Notes under the pieces: model-generated
What the model saw: only the letters and a program-made list of their open reading frames with translations
Told to the model about the DNA's origin: nothing
The model's database searches: none
Position numbers and translations under genes: made by a program
Source: Stramenopiles sp. TOSAG23-6
Lineage: Eukaryota > Sar
Length of the DNA stretch: 19,122 nt
Direction: 5' to 3'
NCBI GenBank assembly: GCA_900128565.1
Contig: LT636055.1
Location: forward strand, 1-19,122
Shown: one piece after another, positions 1-9,600 of the stretch
Position numbering within the stretch: the first letter of the stretch is position 1
Layout: the number at the start of each line of letters is the position of its first letter

Positions 1-49
1 AAAAATAGTGCATAGATCGATTCAGCGAAAAAATTTGTTTTTTTTTTCG

Positions 50-63
50 ACCCGGTACCGGGT
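50..63. repeat. Perfect 14-bp palindrome in the 3' flank of the GYF gene
   Basis: The bases ACCCGGTACCGGGT read the same on both strands and form a GC-rich island in very AT-rich DNA, next to a T-tract at 38-48. It lies about 50 bp beyond the stop codon of the minus-strand GYF-domain gene, so it could form a short hairpin in that gene's 3' end. No function can be assigned from sequence alone. Confidence 0.6.
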
Positions 64-110
64 ATCTCGTATTTCAAAATTAAATTCTTTATACTACGAG
101 AACAATACAA

Positions 111-1616
111 TCATTTTATAATTTCAAAAGGATCAATGTCAAAGTCAGATAAACTAATAAATTCATTTGTATCACATGCCTGTCGTATCCTGATTTTACT
201 ATCTAATAGTTCATTTTGATTCCAAAATTTCATTTGCTCCGTCGAAAATGGACCAAATTGATTCCCTTCCAGGTCGAGGTAGTGCCAAAACGTATTAATA
301 TTAGGGTTAGGGTTACTATTTGTATTTCTATCACTCATTGTATCATATCTTATATTATTATTTGGTCTATTTTTATTCTGCGTGTGATTATATTGAGAAG
401 AAATGTTCTTTTTCTGAACAGTTGACAAATTTGAAATCGAAGACTTTTCATTTTTATCATTAGGGTTAGGGGTACTTGATATCATTGAATCTGTACCACA
501 TTTTATATCTGTACTATCAGGATTATAATTCCTAGCTGCAGTGAGTATTTCGTGGGCAGAAGAACCAATAGAAGCAATATTACTCAAATGATCTGCCATA
601 TTTGAACTTTGAGAATCTATACCAAAATTCATACCTAACGAATTTTGAACTTGCTGAGAGTCACTTTTCTCATTTGTTTTGTCTTTGACAAGTTTATCTT
701 TACTATTAGGGTTAGGGTTTTCACTACAATGTTTTATCGTTGAAGGTATTGGAGAATTTAAATTACTATTCGTCGATTCAGCTTCAATACATTTTTTATC
801 GTCTTTATTCGTATAAAAATCTGACTGTTTATTGAAACGACCAAGGAATGGTTTAGGGTTAGGGTTATTTGGATTATTTGTTTTTCCTACTTTTTTAGTT
901 TCATTAGTTTGATGATTGTATACACTTTTGCATGCAATTGATAATATATTTGCCCGCCGATCTCTCTTTGCATTATGAGATGACATATCCAAACTCGGTT
1001 CTTTTGATTTTTCATTTTGATTTGTTTGTATACTACTAATAGAAGTCTTACCTGTTGAGGAGCTAATAAAACTTTTTTGTTTTTTTGTCAATTTAGATTT
1101 TGTTTGAAGTAGTCTCAAGTGGGATAACTCTTCCTTACATTCTTCACAGGCGACTCGAGTTATTTGACAAATCATTTTTTTATACACATGTCGAGGTATG
1201 CTTGACATTCCACGGCGTCTACAGGAAAGAACTATTGTCTCGTATGCTGCCCACTTAGACGCGGCCATTTGGCCAACTCTCCCGGATGGAATCATTCCAA
1301 GAATAGATTGGTTCCGGTGAAATTTACCTTTCATCTGGATCGTGGTTCCGTACATGAATTCTCGTAAATCATTGAATTCCGCACCGTTGCGCTGAATAAT
1401 ATTGCTCATGACTGAGCCTAGTATCAAGGTTTGCATTTGCTTTCCTGAAATCTTTACAAACTGATCAAGTTGAAGTGAAGGGTTCTTCTTCTTCTCCTGT
1501 TTAATCTTTAACTCTAAGGCAAGAAGCTGGGCGACTAAACGACCTATTGCTTGCGCAGTAGTATGATTTCTCCACTGTACATCCCCAAAGGCAATGTAAG
1601 GGCAACAGGGGTCCAT
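111..1616 (-). CDS. GYF-domain protein with Asn-Pro-rich linker
   Basis: Protein of about 501 residues. The first ATG in the frame is at 1616; a longer reading to 1643 would need a TTG start and is not preferred. The C-terminus (residues about 444-500) is a GYF-type domain: W444-x-Y446, then GPF at 455-457, then M462 and W465 with the classic spacing (GPF-x4-M-x2-W). Known GYF domains bind proline-rich peptides in splicing and mRNA-control proteins. Here the name-giving Gly-Tyr-Phe tripeptide after W465 is replaced by Glu-Leu-Leu, so ligand preference may differ. Residues about 1-190 form a basic, mainly helical region with several Cys (PCC near the start, C-x2-C near 165) that I do not recognise. 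The middle (about 190-440) is low-complexity, rich in Asn, Ser and Lys, with four Asn-Pro-Asn-Pro patches encoded by telomere-like DNA. It is divergent from the next gene with 250 bp between starts. The stop is TGA. Role in RNA metabolism is inferred only from the GYF domain. Confidence 0.8.
   Translation of the reverse strand: MDPCCPYIAFGDVQWRNHTTAQAIGRLVAQLLALELKIKQEKKKNPSLQLDQFVKISGKQMQTLILGSVMSNIIQRNGAEFNDLREFMYGTTIQMKGKFHRNQSILGMIPSGRVGQMAASKWAAYETIVLSCRRRGMSSIPRHVYKKMICQITRVACEECKEELSHLRLLQTKSKLTKKQKSFISSSTGKTSISSIQTNQNEKSKEPSLDMSSHNAKRDRRANILSIACKSVYNHQTNETKKVGKTNNPNNPNPKPFLGRFNKQSDFYTNKDDKKCIEAESTNSNLNSPIPSTIKHCSENPNPNSKDKLVKDKTNEKSDSQQVQNSLGMNFGIDSQSSNMADHLSNIASIGSSAHEILTAARNYNPDSTDIKCGTDSMISSTPNPNDKNEKSSISNLSTVQKKNISSQYNHTQNKNRPNNNIRYDTMSDRNTNSNPNPNINTFWHYLDLEGNQFGPFSTEQMKFWNQNELLDSKIRIRQACDTNEFISLSDFDIDPFEIIK
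301..315. repeat. Telomere-like tract (TTAGGG)2TTA inside the GYF coding region
   Basis: Two full TTAGGG units plus TTA on the plus strand. On the coding minus strand it is read as Asn-Pro-Asn-Pro codons. It is the closest of four such tracts to the GYF domain. Confidence 0.9.
460..472. repeat. Telomere-like tract (TTAGGG)2G inside the GYF coding region
   Basis: Two TTAGGG units followed by an extra G, same orientation as its neighbours. It encodes the patch Thr-Pro-Asn-Pro-Asn in the linker. Confidence 0.85.
706..717. repeat. Telomere-like tract (TTAGGG)2 inside the GYF coding region
   Basis: Two perfect TTAGGG units, same orientation and same reading frame as the other tracts. It encodes Asn-Pro-Asn-Pro. 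Confidence 0.9.
853..867. repeat. Telomere-like tract (TTAGGG)2TTA inside the GYF coding region
   Basis: Two TTAGGG units plus TTA. It encodes Asn-Pro-Asn-Pro, next to further Asn-Asn-Pro residues. This is the most N-terminal of the four in-frame tracts. Confidence 0.9.
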
Positions 1617-1866
1617 ACCATCAACCGTTGAAATTAATGACAAGATACTACTAAGTGTGTGTACCCTGTGTTATAACGCAGTATAGCTATAAAATGTGGC
1701 TATATATGAGATCGAAGTTCTCGTAACTGTAAATGACGCGAATCCCTATTAAAATTTCGTACCTAAACTAAAGTTCGATAGATTCAGCTTAAACTTTTGA
1801 GATTGACTAATACAGCATAAGCGAATAGCTACAAAGAAAATTTTATAAACCAAACTTTAAAGTAAA
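1617..1866. promoter_or_regulatory. Divergent upstream region between the GYF gene and the plus-strand gene
   Basis: These 250 bp separate two divergent start codons and must hold both promoters and 5' UTRs. No TATA box or other named element stands out. The block AAAATTTCGTACCTAAAC near 1754-1771 resembles, on the plus strand, the branch-site block of the repetitive introns found elsewhere in the window, so a 5'-UTR intron or a decayed copy is possible but not shown. Confidence 0.4.
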
Positions 1867-3609
1867 ATGGCGGTGAAAAGGGCTCCGTCTAGTAAGGAAC
1901 AACAAAAGATTACAAAATTTTTGCGAATTTTGGCACAGCAACTGCATGCAGAATACGGGGTATTAAGTCCAGCTGATGTAGAGGAAAAATACAAAACGGC
2001 AGTGGATTCTCTCCCTTCTCAAACGAAGCTCAAGTCCATTCTTGAAGCTTTTGGTATTCATACCGGTGCAACCGCATTACTGAGAGAGTTAAATCTATTG
2101 AACGTAGAGAATAAGAATGATGTAGTACATAGTTTTGATTTTCTTGGGTGTACCCCCAATGGATATTCCCTTGCTCTTAGTGAAGCTTCCACTGAAATAA
2201 AACAACGAAAAACACTGGCCATTTCACCTTTTGCTCCGTCGAAGCTTTTTAATTCATGTTTTCCTGTAAATGGATCAATGAGTTCCCTAAAATCATGTCT
2301 CGAAGCTTTCATTGCTGATGAATCAGGTTGTTTCCGCGATGGTGGTATCTCTTTTTATGTGAAATGCTTCTATACTAGACTTTCAGAAGTATGCAAAACT
2401 CTGTCCATGGAGAAAACTGAACTTGCATCGGAGCTCGCAGAACTCTGCTCTAGATTTTTCATGTTTTACAACATGCGCCATGATGATGTGAATACCACAA
2501 ACGTGTTTAAAACAGTAGATGATGTTTTGTATACACCTACTAATACAATAGAGTATGATGGAGAAAATTCTATCTTATCAAGCAAAGATAATGACAAAAG
2601 TTCAAACTTAGTTAAACTGTTTTCCCTCTATATATTTTGCCAGTCTATCGCTATGAAAGACAAATATCAGGATACGGATGTTGCATCGACAGTCATGTTG
2701 ATCAATTTGACGCTTCGTCGGAATCATTCATCATCATATGCTCGTAGTTTGTGCTGTTTACTCCAGAGACTATTGATAAAAGATACAACAAAAAATGGAA
2801 CTACAAAATTTGCTAAAAATCGAACTACAAAATTTGCTAAGAATGTAAATGCTCACTTTACTACTGCTGTCTGCCATAATTTAATTGATGTAGTCCCTGA
2901 AACCATTTTATCTCTTCGTCAAAATTCGTCGAAAGAAAATTTCGATGGATTTGAGTTTTCTCAGCTATTTCTCCAACATATTTTAATTGTGAGGCTCCTC
3001 GGTGAAGCTGGTAACATGCTTACCAACTCAATGAAGCAATCAGCAAGGCGTGCTATGCAAAAGTGTAAGAATGTCTGGAATAATCCACCAAAAATGCTGT
3101 GGAGGTGGTTAAAGCGTGCTGTAAAGGGTGCTAATTCTATGAAAGATTCCATAGATGAAGTAGCTATGTCTTCATTCCATCCAATTATTGCTGCAGGGAG
3201 AAAAAGTTCCTCCGTAGCTTTGTTTTTTAATGGTACAATGATTTCACCTTTTCAAGTTTTCAATTTACTTCAATTATTTGAGGAATCTTCAACCATTGCT
3301 TCTATTGACCCTAAAAACGATGAAACGAAATCAAATACAGATAAAGAATCTAGTGAACCATTGTTTTTTATAGACTCGAGTGGTAGTAATAAAACTCGTG
3401 CACAATTAGCATTATTGAAAGGAATGAATGATGAAAACAATAATGAAGATGAAGATACATTCAGATCTGCTGCACGCGCAATTTGTGAAATCAAAACACT
3501 TCCTGAACAATCTGATGATGAAAACTCAAGTGAGGAATCCCTAGAAGAAGATGAATATTTGAATAATGAGGTAAAAGAGTCTCCATTAAAGAGACAAAAA
3601 ATACAATAA
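1867..3609 (+). CDS. Unrecognised protein, probably nuclear, with acidic tail
   Basis: Single open exon of 580 residues starting at a clear ATG and ending in TAA. I do not recognise the family. Residues about 1-75 are basic and helical and end in a leucine-rich segment. The centre (about 120-470) is mostly alpha-helical, with hydrophobic stretches too short for membrane spans, as in HEAT-like or other helical scaffold folds. A basic region near 395-425 contains several Lys/Arg/Trp. The last 100 residues are strongly acidic (many Glu, Asp, Asn, Ser) and end in Pro-Leu-Lys-Arg-Gln-Lys-Ile-Gln, which looks like a nuclear localisation signal. Acidic tail plus basic terminal patch is common in nucleolar and chromatin proteins, so a nuclear role is inferred. 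There is no signal peptide. A small internal tandem duplication lies at 2797-2844. The gene is convergent with the giant surface-protein gene, with only 58 bp between stops. Confidence 0.75.
   Translation: MAVKRAPSSKEQQKITKFLRILAQQLHAEYGVLSPADVEEKYKTAVDSLPSQTKLKSILEAFGIHTGATALLRELNLLNVENKNDVVHSFDFLGCTPNGYSLALSEASTEIKQRKTLAISPFAPSKLFNSCFPVNGSMSSLKSCLEAFIADESGCFRDGGISFYVKCFYTRLSEVCKTLSMEKTELASELAELCSRFFMFYNMRHDDVNTTNVFKTVDDVLYTPTNTIEYDGENSILSSKDNDKSSNLVKLFSLYIFCQSIAMKDKYQDTDVASTVMLINLTLRRNHSSSYARSLCCLLQRLLIKDTTKNGTTKFAKNRTTKFAKNVNAHFTTAVCHNLIDVVPETILSLRQNSSKENFDGFEFSQLFLQHILIVRLLGEAGNMLTNSMKQSARRAMQKCKNVWNNPPKMLWRWLKRAVKGANSMKDSIDEVAMSSFHPIIAAGRKSSSVALFFNGTMISPFQVFNLLQLFEESSTIASIDPKNDETKSNTDKESSEPLFFIDSSGSNKTRAQLALLKGMNDENNNEDEDTFRSAARAICEIKTLPEQSDDENSSEESLEEDEYLNNEVKESPLKRQKIQ
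2797..2844 (+). repeat. 24-bp in-frame tandem duplication
   Basis: Two adjacent 24-bp units differ at two positions and encode two copies of (Gly/Arg)-Thr-Thr-Lys-Phe-Ala-Lys-Asn. The high identity suggests a recent duplication in a tolerant loop of the protein. Confidence 0.85.
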
Positions 3610-3667
3610 AAATATTTTTATTATTATTCTGAACTCGCCCTTATTATATTTTTAAATTTTAACATTA

Positions 3668-6600
3668 TTATAATAATATGAAATCAAAAATAATCAATGC
3701 ACCCAAGATCAAAAATGTAGATATACTTGAAGATGAACTTGCTGATGCATGATCTCCAGGTTCCCCTCCATTGCCAAACGTGTTGCCTGGATCACCGAAA
3801 CTACCATCTGCATTTTTTAAGGCGCTCAAACTAAAATAAGGACTCTTTGCTAAATTTGATTCACCAAACCCAGTTAAAGTTATTTTTACAAGTTTAGTAG
3901 GATCGTAGACAATAATAGGTGTACTACAATCACTGGATGTATGGAAAGAATCACAAGTGCATGTGCCAGTTGTTGCATTGCATTCTCCATTGAATGAACA
4001 ATTATTAGGGCAACCCTTCGATGTTCCACAGTCAACACCGAGATATCCATCATTACAAGTGCACTCATTTGTTTTTTCATTGCAAAGACCTCTATTATCG
4101 TAAGACATGCAATTATTAAGACAACCCACACTGCAATCTTTACCACTGAAACCACGAAAACAAACACATTCAGTATCTCCAGTCAATGTCGCAGATACAA
4201 AATCACTGCCATTGGTGGCATTTTTACATGAGTGTACTGCTGTACTTTTTGAGTTCATATGTTGATCATATTTTTGTTTTTCGGCATTTGCACACACAGC
4301 TGGAAAATAAATACCTCGCTCAGTGAGATTCGTACAAATCTCAGATGTTCCTGATTCAATTGATCCAACATGTAGTCGTGTCGCTGCTAGCTCGGGTCCA
4401 TTACTGTCACTATATTCTGAAACTTGTACGATATCGAGTGCATCGAAATGAGCAGGTAAATGGTCCACTTTGTACGTTAAGTCAACTTTAAAACAAATCA
4501 AAACTGATTTGACAGTGGAAGGAAAGTCCACGTGAAATCCTGTGCCTTTGGCAGAACAGAATTTCATACGAGAATTGTTTTGACTTCCAAATAAAATGGG
4601 ATCCGACGTCAATTTATTCAAGTTAGTCACTAATGGTCTAGTGTGCGTTTTTGAGCTAATGCCAGAAATTTTTGATAATTGAACATGAGTTTCCGATGCA
4701 CCAAGTCTCCGCCGACGATGAGATATCGCCAATCTTCTTCCTTTGGAGGCTTCGGCCTCTGAACATGTTTGAAGCTTTACGAGAGCCTTGCCATTAAGCG
4801 GCGCAGATGCCGATTTTTCATCACTTAATTCGCCACACGAAACTTCCGTCGATGCTACCAGTGTCGTCTCCACTAAATTACTCTTAAGTTCACCTTTGCC
4901 GTCAGCAATACATTCCTCCTCAGATGTTATCAGATTTATACCATTTGCCGATTTCGTTATAACAACTCCAGTGTGATCTTTACATGTTGCACTACCTACA
5001 TCCCATGTATTTTGTGATTTTTCTTCAGATTTGTCACCGACTTTTTCGGCTTTCGCAGAATCAGTAAAAGCACACCCGCCAAAATCTGGGTGTAAAATGT
5101 GTTTCAATTCGTCTTTGATGTAATTAAATTTGGTTAAATAGCTGTTACTTGCTAATCGAGCATACGTTTTCATTAATGGTACTGCAAGCTCCGTCTTTAA
5201 CTTCCAAGATGCTTGGCGTGGACCCCATTGATTAATATTTTCTATCTTTTGACCACCAGAGTGCCAAGTCAATTTTCGAGATTTTTGCTCGTACCAAATA
5301 CCACCCATCCAGGAATATCTATCGACTAACTCCATACCACATTGCGCACAATCCTCGCCACTTACATTGTTGATTCGATGATACTTATCTCTGCAGCCTT
5401 TTCTGTCGTTACCTAAACACTCAGCTTTTGTAGTTGCACTTGAATACCATTGAGGATTTTCTTCAAGAACCCAGAGATTATGTCCTTGTTCACATGCTTT
5501 TTGAGTGGCTAAAGAATGATTCGCACAGGCTGCTTCGACTTTTGTGTAATGTTCGAGTGTTTTGTCTTCGCAATCCTCCTTAGTTGTGATAGCGCCATGT
5601 GTGCAATATCCAGTATATGATTCACACTCACTTTTACTGTGTGCTTTTCCATACGCGCGACAACCTAATGAATGCCATAGATCATGACCACAACCATGCG
5701 TAGGCCGCTTAACAATACAAACTCCCGGTAAGTCTATTCTTTTATCATATGGACATTCTCGATGAGTGCAATTATCTTGACTTTTTTTGCATTCGGTGCC
5801 ATTATGAACATTGCCAAATGGCCAATTTACTTCAGTACATACACGGGTACGCATCTCATGACGATCTGTACATTTGCCATTGGCTTCACATTCTGACCGT
5901 GTATGGCATCGTTCGTGCTTAACCCAACAATTTAAAGCATCCCTAACCTTTTCTGGAAACTTTGTACTCCCCTGAACAGAATTTACTTCACCATTCCGAC
6001 ATTTCCTCCAATCTCTTTCACTCTCATTACAAGAGTGTAAAACGCCCCCTTCTGCACATTTTACTTTGCACTCCTCATCGGTTCCTGCAATAACCGAATT
6101 TCCGCTTGAGTCCACACAAGTATTATTATCCTTCCATATGTTGTGTCCTGGATATAACAAAGTATCTGCGACACTATTGTAACAAACTGAGCTATAATTC
6201 GGATCATTGTGGCGCTTGCAACCATAAAAACAATATTCGTGACAGCCCTCCTGTGGTCTTGCTTGGCACTGAGAAGCTGACCATCCATGATGTCCATACA
6301 ATTGATTCAATGAGTGACATTCGCCCGCATTACATTCTTCTTCTGATGTAAATCTTGAAGGAATCCAATTACGCGACTCAGAGTAATCTTTAAAATGTTC
6401 AGCACCGCAATGCAGATGATCCCAATTAAATTTTGGGGCTTCAATTTCTTTGTTATTCCATGTATGGGATTGAGGACATTTCCCGTCAATCGATGAAGCA
6501 AAACATTCTGAAATAGTTTTTGCTGTCTTCAATACACACCTTGATGAGCTATTTGTATATCTACTTCCTCTTGCTTCAAATTCAGCCCCGATTGCTTTGC

Positions 6601-9600
6601 AATATGCTTCTTTTTCAGATTCAGGTTTGTGTATATGAATTTCACATCTACTGTCTTCTGTCATGTTGTGACCACCACTTTCAGTACAAAAACCAATTGG
6701 CGAGTTACACTTATCCTCCGGAGTAACCCATTTTACATCAGAAGTCTTTCCTTCCTCTACATCGTTATTACGATTTTGCCAACACTCATGCTCATGGGAT
6801 AAATGATTCACAGCCTTTCCGCTTAGACTTTCACATTTTCCAAACTCGTTTCTTGCTGATCTGTCATTGCATCCTTTATACTTTAAGCAAGCGTCTTTTT
6901 TCTGCGGGTGGAACTTTTCACCACAGCAAAGTTCTCTGCCAACTTGGCAACTCCAACACTCATTACGTTTTTTACTACATCCTCTCTCAAGCTCGCATTT
7001 CCTGCAAACATCATCCCACATATTAGCATGTGTTTTACAATGATACTTCTGACAATGCTTATCGCCAGAGAAACAGTGCTCATTCTTTTCCCACACCCCT
7101 AAACAGCATTGGTTTTGATCAGATCGCCATGCACTGAACGCAACTTCCTTTGCTTTTTCCTCCTTGTTTGGATGTCCATCGAACCTACTAATTGCAAGTT
7201 TATATGATTCTGCTTTGCAGCATGTGGGGTCTCTAAACTGCCAACCATGTGCAGTGCCTTTTGGAAACATACTACAATTTGTATTTCCGTTATTGTCAGT
7301 AAAAGCATAGGCATTTTCTGGACAACACCAACCATGATGGTTAATGTCAAAGTTCCAGCGCCAGCCACATGTTTCATTTGCCTCGCATGTTGCTTTGGTA
7401 TCTAAATCGCTGCACTCACTTGATATTGGATCACATGTAGACGATGCACTCCAAGCACAATCTTCCGCAAGTTTCATACATTCTTGTTTGTCATTTGCTG
7501 CTGAACACGTCTCCTTTTTGTTTGAGTAACACTTACCGTCATTTTCATTAAAGTTGTGGTGTATCCATGTCCCTTTGTTTTCTTCGCATGCATTTTTTCC
7601 TCTGCAAGGTCCATGACATTCATCGTAACATTTTCTTTCCTCATAACACGGTAAAACTTCCCAGGAACAATCATTTGCTGATGAATTGCATGTATCTTTA
7701 CTTCCCAACTTTGAACACTTCGCTCCAATTTCTGGCTTTTCTTTGCAGAATAATTCTGCAGAGCCAGTAGCTAATGTATCGTGAGAACCCCAATTACAAA
7801 TAGCATTTCCGTTTGATTCTTTCAAAGCAACACAAGCGTCTTTGGTACTTTGACCTAGACACTTTATCGAAGAATTTGATGTACACCGACCTTTAGGAAG
7901 TGGCAGGATGCATTCACCACCAGTATTGATAGTTTTATCTTGACACTGTTGATTATTATCATGACACTTGTACACGAAGTTATGTGCTTCACAGTTATCT
8001 CTTCTACTAAGATCTGGCCAAATGCCATTATGACTCTCACTGTATTCTCGGTTGTAATCGTCTCGAACATTCCACATATCACATTTTCTCTGATCTGTGC
8101 ATGTTTCATCACATCGCCAATGATACCCCGAATGGCCAATATCTCGCATCCATGACAATTTGCCTGAACACCCAGACTCTGTCATATGTTCCCCCCATGC
8201 ATCCGAAAATGCACTCTGGAAGTTTTCCTTGGAAGACATATTATCTACATATTTTTTGTATGCAGCAATGTCTGTCTTTGGAGGAGACCAATATCGTATT
8301 AAATTTTCTAGCACTTCTGGGTGTTCTTTTCCGTGTTCGTCATACCAACATTCAGCATAACACATGTACATATACTCATCTGGAGTCTCGCACTCTTTAT
8401 GCTCTGAACACTTACTCTGAGAACAGTAACAATCTGAGTCCGTGACACACTTTCTTTCTCCATTAGTATTTCGCTCAATTTTGTTACGACACAAATCCTC
8501 AAACTTCCAAAAATTGTCAAATGAAGATGTACGGAGTGAATCTGCTGCTAAATCTTCCGCAACTCGGACTGTATCTTGAAGACGCACCAGTTGATCAACA
8601 GCATCTTTAGCCTTCGTTTGGTCTTTACAGATACCAACAGTTTCTTTGTTTAAACCAGTAACAACCTTGACTTTGGCCCCATCTACATCTCGAGGTCTAC
8701 AGCATTGATACTCAAGAAGTCTTTCATTACAACATGGATCCTTCATATACTTGGGGTTCTCTCCGTGCGTAAATGTTGCTTCATTGTATACCCAATGATC
8801 ATATGGGCAATAATTATGAACATTTTTCAATACTCTTGTTTCCGTGCTGACAATTGCAATCTTCTCAAATAGAGACTTTGCATTTCTAATTGCAGTAGCT
8901 TGTCCAAGTAGTTCGGTTAAAAATACACTACCCACAACATCAGACCAGGATTTAGCATCCTCAAATCGTTTTCCTGTATATTTTTTAGAAACATCTTTTT
9001 TCGCATCAACAAGTTTTTCTAGTTCATCATATGCTTTTTCAAATTTGACTACATCTGGATTCGCTGTTTTTTTCTTCAGAGTTAGCGATCTACATGGGTC
9101 AATCAATAACTCGCAGCTTTTATCGACACAGTCCTTTTGGAACAATTTGTTACCTAACTGTATTCGAAGTTTTCCTTGTACAAGCTGGTCTGCGAGAGTT
9201 GAGCATTTTTCTCTCTCCCCGCCTCCAAAACAGTCTTTTATTGGGTGCACAACAGGTACTTCCTTCTCTCCTCTCCATTGCATACGAGTTTCGCTCAATC
9301 TCAAAATAGCCTGGATGACCCCTTTTTTAGGTTTGGGGACTGGGAAGTCACCAGGATTGATTTTTTTGAAATGTTCCATCCGATTGTCATTATGATGAAC
9401 CCCATCCCACTTTGCATCAAAAACAACGCCCTTTGCCGCGTATACAAACGGATCTTCCGAAGGTGGTATCAACTGGAGAAAGTCACGCCTCTCGATATGA
9501 TTACATTGGTCAATCCTGTCATAATTTCCATGATTTTCGCAATCAGATTTAGTGAAACCCTTAGCAGGTGCTCCATTGCTATTAAATGCGCATGTATTAT

